NCBI GenBank assembly: GCA_010094045.1
Contig: ML986643.1
Span: 67,146 to 131,145, forward strand
Source: Lojkania enalia
Lineage: Eukaryota > Ascomycota > Dothideomycetes > Pleosporales
Direction: 5' to 3'
Length of the DNA stretch: 64,000 bases
Part shown: in pieces, positions 24,693 to 36,184 of the stretch
Layout of the letters: every line of letters starts with the position of its first letter
Position numbering within the stretch: the first letter of the stretch is position 1
Notes under the pieces: model-generated
What the model was told of the DNA's origin: nothing
Database searches by the model: none
What the model saw: the letters and a program-made list of their open reading frames with translations, nothing else
Translations under genes and position numbers: made by a program

Positions 24693-26804
24693 CTATTCCT
24701 TTACCTCCCTATGGACAAAGTCCGGAATGACCAGGCTCATTGGCCTAGTCACCTCAGACTCTTCCTCCTTGACTCCCTTGGCCAACTCTAACTTCTCCTC
24801 CACTTCCACCATCTGGGAGGACTCCCAGGTGGCCTCCCCCTCACCCCACCTTGACTCCCTGCAGCTGGGGGGAATGTACCTCACATCCCCATCCACATAC
24901 ACCCTCTCCCAAGGTGTCTCCTTCTCAGCAGAGACGGAAGCCAACTCTGCTTCAGAGGCAGAGGTATCTAAGCTCACAATGGAGTGAGCACTAGGCCCAG
25001 AAGCGGGAATGACTTCCTCAAGAGGGAAAAGAGGAAGAATATCAGCAGCGGCAGGGCGGTCGCGGGGGAGGTCAGACAGGCAGCGAGTGACAATGGTTTT
25101 GTACCATGAAGGTACACTTAGGGTATCCAGAGTCAGAGGCCTTTCTTGCCTCTCAGGCTCATCCTCCTTCATGGCCAGAGCCCAAAGCACCATTCCTAGC
25201 TGGAAGACGTCTGACTTCACCCCAATGTACAATGAGATGCGCTGTGAGCTTTGGATAAGGCGCGCAAGTTCCGGCGGCTCCCATCCCACAGGGCATCCAC
25301 GGCGGTTAATGTCGATGATTTTCGCTTCGTCGTTGCGATCGATAACAATGTTAGATAAGGTAAAGTCACCCTGCACGAAGCCAGCCTCATGGATTTCGGA
25401 AAGGCCTTGGACAATCTCGCGAGCCCACTTTACGCGGCGGGGCCATTGCAACTCGTTAGTGTCATTGAAGTCGAAGATGATGTCGACGAGAGCGCCTTGT
25501 TCTGCATAGCTGATAAGCAGGCCGGTAATAGATTTGAAATTGTCGTCGACAACAATCCCCTCAAAGTTGATGACAGATTTGGAGCCGCGGAGGCTATGAA
25601 GAGCATTTATCTCATACAGGAATTCTTCGACAGAATCAGGGCCGGGGATCTCCTTCTTGATGTAGATCTTGCCGTTGACGGAGACCTTGTAGACAAAACC
25701 GCTGATGTGGGAGTCAAATAGGACGGCGCTCTCAGTGAACGTCTGGCAGTTGAGGTGGGCTACGGCGGAGATGGAGGGGTAGGGAATGATCTCGTTGACG
25801 TCCTCAGTGACATGGACGTGAAGACGTCCATCAGCGGTCTGCAGCTTGAGGTTAGTTACGGTGTCGTAGAATTGAATGTCAGGGAGGGAATCGCGGATAG
25901 CTTCATATATCCTCGCGCTTTTGTCGCGTTGGTAGTGCAGGCTTTTTAAGTCAGCTTCAAGGGACTCGGGCGTCAGCTGTCTGTAGTCGCAAGACACTGT
26001 GACCCTTCTCCATTTGTTGGGCTCCTCTGCATATGTGATGAAAAATTTCTCTCGGTCAGACATATCGCGAAAGTGCATGCTAAGATTGAGTATCCACTTC
26101 GCTTCGAGCTCTTCTTGGAACAATACCTCATCGACGTCGGAGGTGGACCTTACCGAGTCCCTCTCGAAGTAAGAGTCGGCAGCCAAGGAGGCAATTGGAG
26201 GATTGTTGGGTGTCAAGTGCTCCATTTGGAAATCGATTTGCTTTGAACCTGCGGGAATATTCGAATCTGGCGCTCCTCCAATTGTGGGCTTCTGCTGAAG
26301 TTCGCTGGGATGAGGACTAAGGATGTCTGGTGCAGATAGTGAAGGAGCAGAAGCTGGGGGTGGTGATATTGCCCTCTTCACTGCGTTTGAACTTCTCCGA
26401 TCGGCCGATGCAGCTCTCCGTTGTTGGCTATCCACGGGAACAGGCAGCAATTTCTCTCTTCTTTCACTATTTTGCCTCTTGAACGTGAGCGGTCTAGGTA
26501 GACCCGGAACAACCTTCCTACTGCTCCTCCTTCCCAAAAACCCTGTTGGCCGTCCGTGCTCATGACTAGAATGCGGTCTGCCATTCTCCTTGTCTTCGTC
26601 ATCTACCACTTTCTCTTTATCCGCTTTCCCGGGCGGTGGTTCCTCCTCCTCCCTCTTTAGCCAACTTCCTATCTTCGCCGTTTGGAAACTCAACCTATCC
26701 CACATACTCCTGTGCTCATGTGCCTCCGTCCTCGCCCTCTGCCTACTCCTTGAACCCGACGATTCTCCCAAGTCGGGAGTAAGATAATTTACCATGATCT
26801 CCAA
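24693..26804 (-). CDS. Atypical fungal protein-kinase-domain protein
   Basis: A 703-residue single-exon protein. Residues 1-220 are low-complexity, rich in Ser, Pro and Arg. Residues 225-345 form a conserved-looking globular part (LNLSMHFRDMSDREKFFITY). About 360-595 is a protein-kinase fold: candidate ATP-binding lysines K383/K384 in YIKKE, a catalytic-loop-like VQGDFTLSNIVI (D480, N485), a metal-site DIN (498-500) in place of DFG, and WEPPE (508-512) in place of APE. The HRD motif is QGD. Key Lys, Asp and Asn are present, so activity is possible, but the loop motifs are unusual. It resembles expanded fungal kinase families with no yeast orthologue that I can name. Substrate and pathway are unknown. 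The tail (600-703) is Glu-rich. Confidence 0.8.
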   Translation of the reverse strand: MEIMVNYLTPDLGESSGSRSRQRARTEAHEHRSMWDRLSFQTAKIGSWLKREEEEPPPGKADKEKVVDDEDKENGRPHSSHEHGRPTGFLGRRSSRKVVPGLPRPLTFKRQNSERREKLLPVPVDSQQRRAASADRRSSNAVKRAISPPPASAPSLSAPDILSPHPSELQQKPTIGGAPDSNIPAGSKQIDFQMEHLTPNNPPIASLAADSYFERDSVRSTSDVDEVLFQEELEAKWILNLSMHFRDMSDREKFFITYAEEPNKWRRVTVSCDYRQLTPESLEADLKSLHYQRDKSARIYEAIRDSLPDIQFYDTVTNLKLQTADGRLHVHVTEDVNEIIPYPSISAVAHLNCQTFTESAVLFDSHISGFVYKVSVNGKIYIKKEIPGPDSVEEFLYEINALHSLRGSKSVINFEGIVVDDNFKSITGLLISYAEQGALVDIIFDFNDTNELQWPRRVKWAREIVQGLSEIHEAGFVQGDFTLSNIVIDRNDEAKIIDINRRGCPVGWEPPELARLIQSSQRISLYIGVKSDVFQLGMVLWALAMKEDEPERQERPLTLDTLSVPSWYKTIVTRCLSDLPRDRPAAADILPLFPLEEVIPASGPSAHSIVSLDTSASEAELASVSAEKETPWERVYVDGDVRYIPPSCRESRWGEGEATWESSQMVEVEEKLELAKGVKEEESEVTRPMSLVIPDFVHREVKE

Positions 26805-29800
26805 TCAACAATTCACCGTCACAAAGGCTCGATGTTAACCGAGAATCCGCGGTCACACCGTTCTGTACCACGGCCGTCAAACAATACAATCCGGCTCCGA
26901 AATGTATAAGCAAGTTAATTATCTCTCCGCCTTGAACCACACAATCCTCTATTCCAAACTTGGGGATCGATTCGATCTTAGGTCAACCCGCCAAAAAGCT
27001 AGGGGAAGGGGGAGGGCGCCTTGGGTAGGCCGGCGTGATTCTTCAAACGCGACGTAGGGCTACCATTTGCCCCGAGCGGATTCCAATCTCGTAATAACGA
27101 TCTCTATGATTAATCCAACGTTTAGGAAGCCGAGAAATAGCGAATCCTGTCGTGGTGGTGTTGTTCGACGTAATGTATCCCCTCAGCTTTCGATCACGCC
27201 GTCCTTTGTCCCTAATGCTCTGAAGCCTCGTGTCTCAATTTCCGACTGTCTGACAGTCTTCTAACAAGCCGGGGGAAAGCGAGTCGCGAGTTGGAGCGGT
27301 CGGTAAGGCTTTGTTCTTCCAGTGAAATACAGGAACTACCCCCCAGCACACTAGTACACGCCAGTCTCGTAATCCCAATCTCGATCGCTCGTCAGAAGTC
27401 TATATGGTGAAAGAAAGGCAAAAAAACGCGTCCTGGGACGGCCGGCGCGGGCCCACAATCGAAATGTAGGACTCAAGAGGTTATGGAGGCGCCGACTTCA
27501 TGCCGTGGAGAGGTCGTGTGTAACGCGGGCTTGCGTCGTCCATCTATCTAGCACATCTCCCGCGTTCCGGAATCGTTGGGAGTGCGTTTGTCTTGCCCGG
27601 TAACTGCTTTTTTTTTTCCTTCTAACATTCACTGCTTTGCCTTCTCCTAATCCGTTTCCCGGGCCGTGCTAATAATAATACTAGATATCACTATTGCAGC
27701 CCAAGCTACCGTTTGGCGCCTAGCACATACAAAAGCCAATATCGCGAAAACAATACAGTGAGCGGACGAGGAAGTTCCGTGAAGAATCTGGCGGCAGGCG
27801 GTAAGACGAGAGGGAGCGGAGGACTTTGGTGAAGACGAGAGGCCGGGGAACGGGGCGCTCTGAGGAACTTGGACGCCGGTCGATGAGTCCGAAGTGAGAT
27901 GCGCAGTGAGGCTGGGGGTGTCTTTGGCCTGGGCCAATCAGGGGTTGCTGCTAGAGCCCAACGCGGCCAGACTACGATCCGGCTTAGGTTTTGCAGGACG
28001 CTGTGGTCCAACAAAAGCGTGAAAAGGAGGCTGAGAAGTGCAACCACAGTTACACGAGGAGGACAGTGGGCGAGGTTACGCAGAAGAGGGGGGCAGGGAG
28101 CGTGGGAGATGGATGGATGTATTTTTCATCAGCCGGCTCGCTGGGACGACTGAGGGCGTGGCGGTCAACCAAGCGCAACAACATTGGATGGGAATGGGCA
28201 GGCCTGCATCTGGCATCTGCTCACCACGGCCCGGGCGTTGACCAAAGAATCTTGCGAAATGCTCTGAATCGGGGTGGTTATTGGATGCGCTTCCGGTGTG
28301 ACAGCTACTTTACGGGCTTGACAAGTCGCACAAATCGTCATCAATTTCCGCCGGACATCAAAAATCTCATCTCATCCATCTTCCAAAACCCGATTCACAT
28401 CCAGCACCCTTTCATCCTCAACTCCTCCCAAAAGCAGCTAAAGCCCTTCTCCCCTCCCTCCCCCCGAAGCTTTCAAAACCCAAGCAGCACACACATACAT
28501 TAGCCCTCGCATCGACTGCACCTCTGTCCCGCATCCAGCGCCCTGATACCGCCGGTTATGTACTGTACATGACAGGCCCCACAGTAGGGCATCACCTACC
28601 CTCGCACAAGGTTCCAACCCACTCTCCCCATCTCACCGTCAGTAAGAGGCCTGCAGCTCGCAAGCACCTTCTTCGGCGTGCCCAAGAAGTCCCAATATGC
28701 ATATCTGCATGCACTAACCGCACTCGTGAGAGCTGAGGGCGGCGGCTCCCGGTCCCGTTGGGAGGGGTCGCTGCAGGGTGGTTTGGAAAGGGATTGACGT
28801 GAGGATTAATAGGGTAGTTAGTAGGCTTTGGATGATGCATGGTCACGATTTTCCGTTTGAAGCAAACGAGCAGAGCTCAATTTCGAAAGAGCCCAATCTG
28901 CAGCTTCACAAAATGGCTGTACAATGAGAAGGGGTTTAGTTGATGCCAGAGGTCACAGCATCGCCGCAACATTGCACACAAAAACCCCACCACGAATGCA
29001 TCCTCACCACATCAGCCCTCAATCTAAAATGGAACAAAGTGAGGCAAGATCCAACAATGCCATCCCAGCCTCCGTTCCACATCTCCTCATGTACACCTTC
29101 CCATTCGCCCTCAAACTGTTCGCATCAGATGCGTTGTCCAAAAAGCTCTCCGATGCGTCATGCCTCCATTGACACGTCAATACCGTTCATGCGCCCTCAC
29201 CATCCCGCCCACCAATCCACACCGCGACCTTGAAAACAAAACATCCCACCACAGCCAAAGCGAGCCCTCATTCGATTTTCCGTATTCTTTTGACCGGCCG
29301 ACAGGCTGGCCGTCTAGCAAGATCCGGTGTCGGCCCCGACGGAATCATGAGCTTGTCATGTTACTATGGGCAATTGACAAGTGCTCAATTGCCAGCATGC
29401 GCCGCCCGCTAAAATCAGCCCTCATTCAGACGGAGTCAGAGGAAACAGTAGCAGTAATAGCTAGCAATTCCCATCCCATCCATCTCACCCGTCCTCGTAA
29501 AACCCCCTCGTAATAGCCCGCCGCTGACCACCCCTCCTACCTCTCAGCCACCCCATTGCTTTTCCCCAGCCCCGCTAACCCAGATCGCCAAAAGCACAGA
29601 ATCCCGCCCGCCGTTATTAATCTATCTTCCCGAAATTCCCCATTCAGCGCGGCCGTGATTCGACATTCTTCGCGTGCCCGGCCGGCGCAGGCGTGGTGGC
29701 TTGCCCAGATCCCCTGTTGCGCCGCGAGCGATCGAACAGCGAGGGGTACATCAATGGGTGACTCTGCTTGTACAGGTCACGTCACGTTTCCGATTATGCG

Positions 29801-30422
29801 CGCGCTGCATGTATGTAGCAGGCCTGCAATCTTTGGCGTTCGAGGTACATACATGCGTAGATACCTTGTATATTTCGTGCAGCTGGTCTATAGAAGGCCG
29901 GGAGCAATACGAGGGTTTGGCAAGGTCGGTACAATAAAATGATGGGGAGACAGTAAGCTCTGTTGTTTCTTTGCGAGACCGATCGTGGAAGATGGGTAGA
30001 GACGGAGACGGACGTGCTTGTGGGGAGAAGTAGATGCTACGTTCTCCTCGGTCCGTCCCGCTGTCAAAACGTAAGGGATGATGCTGGAAGCTCGCGTCTT
30101 GCGCTCATCGCTCGTCGGTGGATTTGCTCGGGATCTCGGCCTCGCTGTCCTGGTAATCATGTAGGTGGACCGAACAATTCGGATTCCGACCATGCTAACA
30201 TTCTTCAATAGGTCCTACATTTCCGTAGCACTGTGTGTACATATAATACAGGTTCATAGCTATTTACATGCGTCTATATGCCACAGCATCTCGTCTTCGG
30301 AATGCCATCATGTTCCAAAAGCTCCGGCCAAGCCCATATGCAAAAAGTTCTGGACGAACCGTGCCCGTAGACGCCCCAAAATGCACCCCTATTGTACAAG
30401 AACGCTCGATTATTAGAGACGC
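26805..30422. other. 3.6-kb intergenic region, no supported gene
   Basis: Between the divergent start of the kinase gene and the end of the Lon gene nothing gene-like could be supported. Open frames up to 170 codons exist on both strands but overlap each other in several frames and show no family motif. Pyrimidine-rich stretches (28,380-28,480; 29,460-29,580) look like fungal promoter or leader sequence. A multi-exon gene of small exons or a non-coding RNA cannot be excluded. Confidence 0.5.
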
Positions 30423-33400
30423 TCAGTCATCATCGTCACCACTCTCATCTTCATCCTTTTCCTCCCTCGATCGCTCTTTACCCCTCTTCTTTTCCTTCTT
30501 TCCCTTCAGCTCTTTTTCCCAGACCTTGTTAGACGCTTCGCGGTCAATGTTAGGGAAGACGAGATCAAACACTTCGTGGTACCATGATACGGGCTTGCCC
30601 TCGATGCCTTCTTTGATATTCTGCAAATGCGTTAGCCAAAGATCGTCAAGTTTATAGTGAAAACGGGTATACCTCTGGAAGTTCTAGCCAATCGCTGAGG
30701 TTGTCGGCTGGGAATATCACCATCTTAGCCCCAGCCCGCCTAGCCGCCACGGTCTTCTCTCGTAATCCCCCGATTCTCAGAACCTTCCCGGTGACTGTTA
30801 ATTCGCCTGTCATTGCGATGGTAGGATCTAGCCTCCTGTTCAAGGCCAGACTGAGCAGACTCGTAGCCATGGTGATGCCTGCACTGGGACCGTCCTTTGG
30901 TGTAGCGCCCTCGGGACAATGCAAGTGTATTTTGGCGTGCTCAAAGAAACGGTTCTTAGGAAAGTCACGGGCAATAAGACCCTTGCTGAAACTGTAGGCA
31001 ACAGACGCGGATTCTTTCATGACTGACTTGAGAGAGCCTGTGCGTTCAAGGCCGGGATGAGAGTTCGAAGAAAGGGCGTTCTCTAGAATCGATTCGATGT
31101 AGAGAGCGGCGCCCCCCATAGACGTCCAGGCCAAGCCCATGGCAACGCCAGGTGGTGTTGTATCATACAAGCGATCTGCAGTGAAGATTGGGGGGCCCAC
31201 GTAATCTTGAAGATTATCTTTGGTGATGGATACATGCACTGAATCTGGAACCTTGAGGGCGACACGGGGTGTTTCCGTAGTCTCCTGCTCGATATTCTCG
31301 GGAGTCTCTTTGACGTCCGACGTATCCTTTTCGGCTTCTCTCTGCGCAGCCTTACCTTCATCCGTGAGTGCGGTTGATTCGGATAGCACTTCGTCACCGA
31401 GATCCGTAACAATCTTGAGCGCAGCCTTGCGATAGACCTTCTCGATTTGCTTTTTAAGATTCCGCACGCCTGATTCGCGGCAGTACTTGTTGATTAGTTC
31501 CACGATTGCCTCCTTATGAAGCTCGACATCGGCATCTTTTAGGCCGCTGATCTCCTTCGCCGAAGGTGCGAGGTATCGCTCAGCAATTGCCATCTTTTCA
31601 TCGGCGACATACCCAGAAAGCTCAATCATTTCCATTCGGTCAAGAAGGGGCCGCGGGATAGTTTCAGTCAGATTGGCCGTGCAGACGAAGAGGACTTTAG
31701 AGAGATCGACAGGGACGTCAAGGTAATGATCCAAGAAGCTATTGTTCTGCTCCGGGTCCAGCAACTCTAGCAGCGCAGACGACGGGTCTCCATTGTGGCC
31801 GCGACCAATCTTATCAACTTCATCGATCAGAATCAGAGGGTTTTCTGTTTGGCATTTCTTCAAAGCCTGAATGATGCGGCCGGGTAAGGCGCCGACATAA
31901 GTCCTTCGGTGTCCTTTGATCTCAGCGACGTCAGACAAACCGCCGACGCTGAATCGATAATATTGTCGGTTCAAAGCTCGTGCAATGGACTTTCCAATAG
32001 AGGTTTTGCCTACACCGGGAGGACCCACCATGCAGAGGATCTTGCCTTCAACGGTCCCACGGAGCTTGCCAACTGCAATGAACTCGAGGATGCGGTCCTT
32101 GACATCCTTCAAGCCATAGTGATCTTCGTCAAGGACTTGTCGTGCGTGCTGAATACCAAAGTTCTCTGCGCTCCGCTGTCCCCAAGGCAATTGTGTAAGC
32201 CAATCGAGATAGTTACGTGTAACGTTGAACTCAGATGCGGCTGGCTCGAGGTGTGAGAGCTTGCTGATTTCCTCTTCAAAGACCTTCTTGACGGCCTCGG
32301 GCATGGCGAGCTTGCTAGCTTTCTCATTAAACTTCTCGATAAGCTTGTCCTTGCCATCGGACTCGATGCCTAGCTCGCGCTTGATGCCCTTCATTTGTTC
32401 CATCAGCCAGTATTCGCGCTGTTTCTTGTGGATCTTCGTCTCCACATCCTTGACAATCTTTGACTGTAGCTCTGCGTTCATGAGCTCCTTCTTTAGAACA
32501 AGTAGGGCTTTACTCAACCTAGTCTCGACGTTCATATCCTCGAGAGCTTCTTGCAGCTCATGAGAGTCCGCCTGAGCTACCGCAGCGGCAAAATCAGCCA
32601 GCTTCACAGGATCCTCGCCAACATTCATTGTAGTTTGTACCGAAAACGTAGAGATGTGGTCGCGAAATAGGGGATTGAGGAGCGCTACGGCTTTGAATGT
32701 ATTAACAATCTCGCTAACGAGCGCGGGTATCACTTTGCTGGCTTTGAGATCAAACGGCTCTTCAACGAGGTTCTCGACGTTCGCGATGCTGACTTTTCGG
32801 TCTCGGAGGAACGCCACGGTATCGTACAGTTGAGCTATCCTTCCCGCATCAGCGCTATTTTCCTCAAAGCTAGCCACAACATCGCCCTTTGACTGCTCCG
32901 GTTCAGCATCTTTTACTGTTGCGTTTCCCAGCATGCTCTCGGCCACACTCGAGTCTTCGGCGGCGGGTTCTTGAAGCTTATCCGCGGGCGGGGGTTTCAG
33001 ATCGGTCATTTTGATTCGTCGGTGAGGGTATAGAACGCATGTCATGGCGAAATTGTCATCTGGGCCGACAGGGAACGCGCTAGTGACCTGGCAGAAGGTG
33101 CCTACATCGTAGACCTCGTCAGGACTGTCAATGACATCTTTATCTGCCTCGTCGTCTTTGAGTAGAAATGCGCCAATGTATGGCTGACCCCGCTTCACCA
33201 TGTCGGCAATTGCCTGTCCAACTTCCTTATTTCGAATCGTGATAGCTTTGTAGAAGCCCGGGAACAGAGGTCGTTTGCCGATTGGAATGGCCATGACTTG
33301 CGGGTAGACTTCCGGAATTGATGGCTTAACGAGTGATCGATCGCCTTGCTTGCGCTTCTTGCCGCCCCCGCCTTCTGCATTGGAGCCGGAAGAGCCATCT

Positions 33401-33843
33401 GAACCTGTGCTGCCTCTAGCGTCCCCAGCCTTGGAAGATGGGATCGGCTCAGGTAGTCCTGACTTGCCCTCAAGGTCCTGTGACTCCTCTTGCGCCTTTG
33501 GCTGCTTGGACTGGTCTTCTTCGAGCTCATTTTTGGTTTCTTCTTGGGATTCAGGGGGGAATTTGGGGTTTTTCTCCTTCTGCCGACTCAGTGAAGTCGA
33601 GAAGCTTCGGGAGGCAAAGAGCGATGCGGGCGGCGAAGAGAATCGGCGCGGATATCGTGATAAGGGAAGGAATGGTGACGAAGCACGAGAGACTGTGATT
33701 CTGGTCGTGGATTTTGATGCTTGCTGCAGAGCAGCCCGCCACGGCAGGTGCTGCATGATGGCCCTGGTGCTGGTGCGGTGGGATGCGGCGTCCTCGGGAG
33801 TGTGGCGGAAGAGAGGAAGAATAGGATGGGAGCGAAGGTGCAC
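30423..33843 (-). CDS. PIM1: Mitochondrial Lon protease (ATP-dependent, AAA+ serine protease)
   Basis: Two exons: 33,843-30,673 and 30,620-30,423, separated by a 52-base intron (donor GTATAC, acceptor TTTGCAG), giving 1,122 residues. Lon degrades damaged matrix proteins and maintains mitochondrial DNA. A basic, Ser/Arg-rich presequence covers about 1-90. The Lon N-domain is at about 175-480, with a coiled region to about 540. Walker A GPPGVGKT is at 607-614 and Walker B ILIDEVDKI at about 671-679. In the protease domain the catalytic Ser is S987 (KDGPSAG) and the Lys is K1030 (REKTVAARRAG). The C-terminus encoded by exon 2 is acidic and Lys-rich. Met30 (33,756) is an alternative start with a cleaner presequence, MQHLPWRAALQQ. 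Family length is about 1,050-1,130, so it is complete. Confidence 0.95.
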
Positions 33844-36184
33844 GGCTCCTGCAATTGTTGACTATACTGCAAGCAGAACAAGCCCTGCAAGACACCTGGC
33901 GCAAGACGAAGGTAGATTAGGGAGGGAAAATGTAGAAGATGAACGTTGTCGCGGCGCGCTTTGGATTGATCATCAAAATCTCGACATCATTGTCAAAGCT
34001 CCGATACCACCGAACGCCAAGCATCGGCCGGATGATTTTCCTCCTCTCCCTTGCCTTCGCAGTTTTATGCCCATCCCAAATGTATCTTCAATAGTCTTAT
34101 TCTGCTTCATCATGGCATACTAGCTCCATTGTGATTTTCTTTTGGTCGTGCTGATGCTTTGAGCCGCGATTTCACTACCCATCTAACAAAACTTAAAATG
34201 TTTACTGCTATTCACGAGTCTATGGTTGTTCCTCCAGGGAACTTGTCTGTTACACTACAATCTCCCTTGCATCACACTTGTTACTCAACCAGAATTAAAA
34301 GTATTGTGCGACGTTTAAGCCCCTCTACAAAAAAACTCGGATATTTTGACCGTAGACAATCCACGTCTAGTCTAAGCATCTATACAATGTTCTTTACACA
34401 CTTAGTTTGCTTCTTATACAAACAGGAAGTGGGACTACTATTAGTATGGCCTATTTGGCCTGTCCCAACATCTAATGGATTGTAAAGAGCTACAAGCGGA
34501 GAGGAATATGTGCTGAATTCAATCTCTAGCACCCTCACCGCTAGTGTAGTGTATGATAAGTAACTTCCCCATTTCTGTGGTCTTCAAGTTGGTCTCCTGC
34601 ACATCGAGGCGGAAATTCTCCCTCAATTGCTCGAAGAAATCGATATGAGAGTCGGGAAGTAGTCTAGAAGCAGTTGTGGAGACATGCAGCTGGCAGGGTC
34701 AGGTCAATTCAACAGACAAAAGAGTTTGCAGAACTTGATACCTCGCTGCAGCTAATATGGGATTCTACAGCCGAAACGCGTCAAGTTGGAGTATCGCGGC
34801 TTAGGTGAAGGCTGCTACTGACCTACGTGTTCGTGTGTTGGTTTTCACCCACGACAACACCAGACTCTGCCTGTATCTACCATCCTTTCTACCAAAGTTG
34901 TATTTTCAGCGTCTATATACACTAAATTGTTAGGCAACTCTTTCGTCTTCGGGAATCTAGCCAATTTGAAACGTTATAGGGAAGATTAGCGTAGGCCCCT
35001 ATACTAATGATGATATATTTGATCAAAGGAGAGCTCTCATTTATTTTTACATGCGAGTTTAGCTCTCCGAAAGACAATGTAAATTTTTTACCACATGTTC
35101 CAGCAAATAGAGATGAATTAGCGAACGCAGGCTTGTACGTGGCTTGCTGCCTTTGCTTGTCTAGGTTTTCTTTACATTTTACACTTCCGAGTATTTATAT
35201 GGGAAGATCTAGAGTTTGGATGAAGGTCTAGAGTACCAAGGCGATAGAAATCCTTTGCGGTCCGCACAACAAGGCTACACTAGCAGCTACGAGCTAGTCA
35301 CAACCTACATCAGAGGTTAGCGATTTGGGTTTCTTGTTCGCAATGAGCCCTTGATACAAACTAGTACCGACACTTCTTTCGCTCTTTCTAGCCGCAATCT
35401 CCAGGTTCAGGGGCAATGATGCTACGGTAGCTGCTTTTAGCAAGGTGATAGCTGGTCTTCAACGTACAGGAGACTCGCAAGCTGGGAGGATTTATGATGG
35501 CCGACAAGCATGTCTTTCCACATGATATGCCCGAGCCGGGAATGTTCAAACAAAGTGCCGAATGTGATCAATTAATCTGCTGCCGGCCCCGCACGCACAT
35601 CCCTGTACGACATGGTAATCGGCTATTACAATTCAGCAGTGGTCGATCAGCGATTGGGCCAAACACTGAATTTGATTTAGATCTTAGGATAAGCTTTGGA
35701 AATAGGTTCGATCGGTTTCACACACACCTCGGATTCCCCGGACATTCCCCTTGCATACAGGCACTAACTTCCAATAATATGATGGACCGTTATGCAAGGT
35801 ATTACACCTGCTATTTCTGCCATGGCTCCGATTTGCCACGGAACATGTTACGATATCACACGTACAAGGGAGAGCGCTTGGCTTCTTGGAGTCATCAAAG
35901 TTCCCCAACAACGTCACACTTTGAGATTGCTCAAGCCTTTGCTTCATTTGGAGAAGCTTTTAGGGTTGGAGCCAAGAGATAAACGGCAGCAAGTACAACA
36001 TGTACGACCTAGCTCGAGATTGGGAGGCTTCTATCCCTTCCATGAACAGTATGAGCTTGTGAAGCAGGTTTATCCTTAGCCAGGGGCATTAGAGTATAAG
36101 TAAAGTCGCCGCTTCCCACTGTCACCGATTGGATCTAACAAAGGTTGAGCAATTTGCAAGTAGCACACCAGCAATTGTCCATCC
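33844..36184. other. 2.3-kb intergenic region between PIM1 and the AA12 gene
   Basis: It should hold the promoters of the two divergent neighbours. Open frames of 74-162 codons occur (the longest on the plus strand at 35,494-35,982) but none shows a known motif, and frames overlap. I see no RNA gene. Base composition is somewhat richer in A/T than in the flanking genes. Confidence 0.5.

Noticed and set aside
27991..28503. 170-codon open frame in the large intergenic region
   Set aside because: Overlapped by other frames on the same strand, no motif, and ends in a pyrimidine-rich leader-like tract.
33350..34123. 257-codon open frame on the plus strand overlapping the start of PIM1
   Set aside because: Antisense to the presequence and N-terminus of Lon; low complexity, no domain.
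35494..35982. 162-codon open frame upstream of the AA12 gene
   Set aside because: No recognisable motif, and overlapping frames of similar length on both strands suggest chance.
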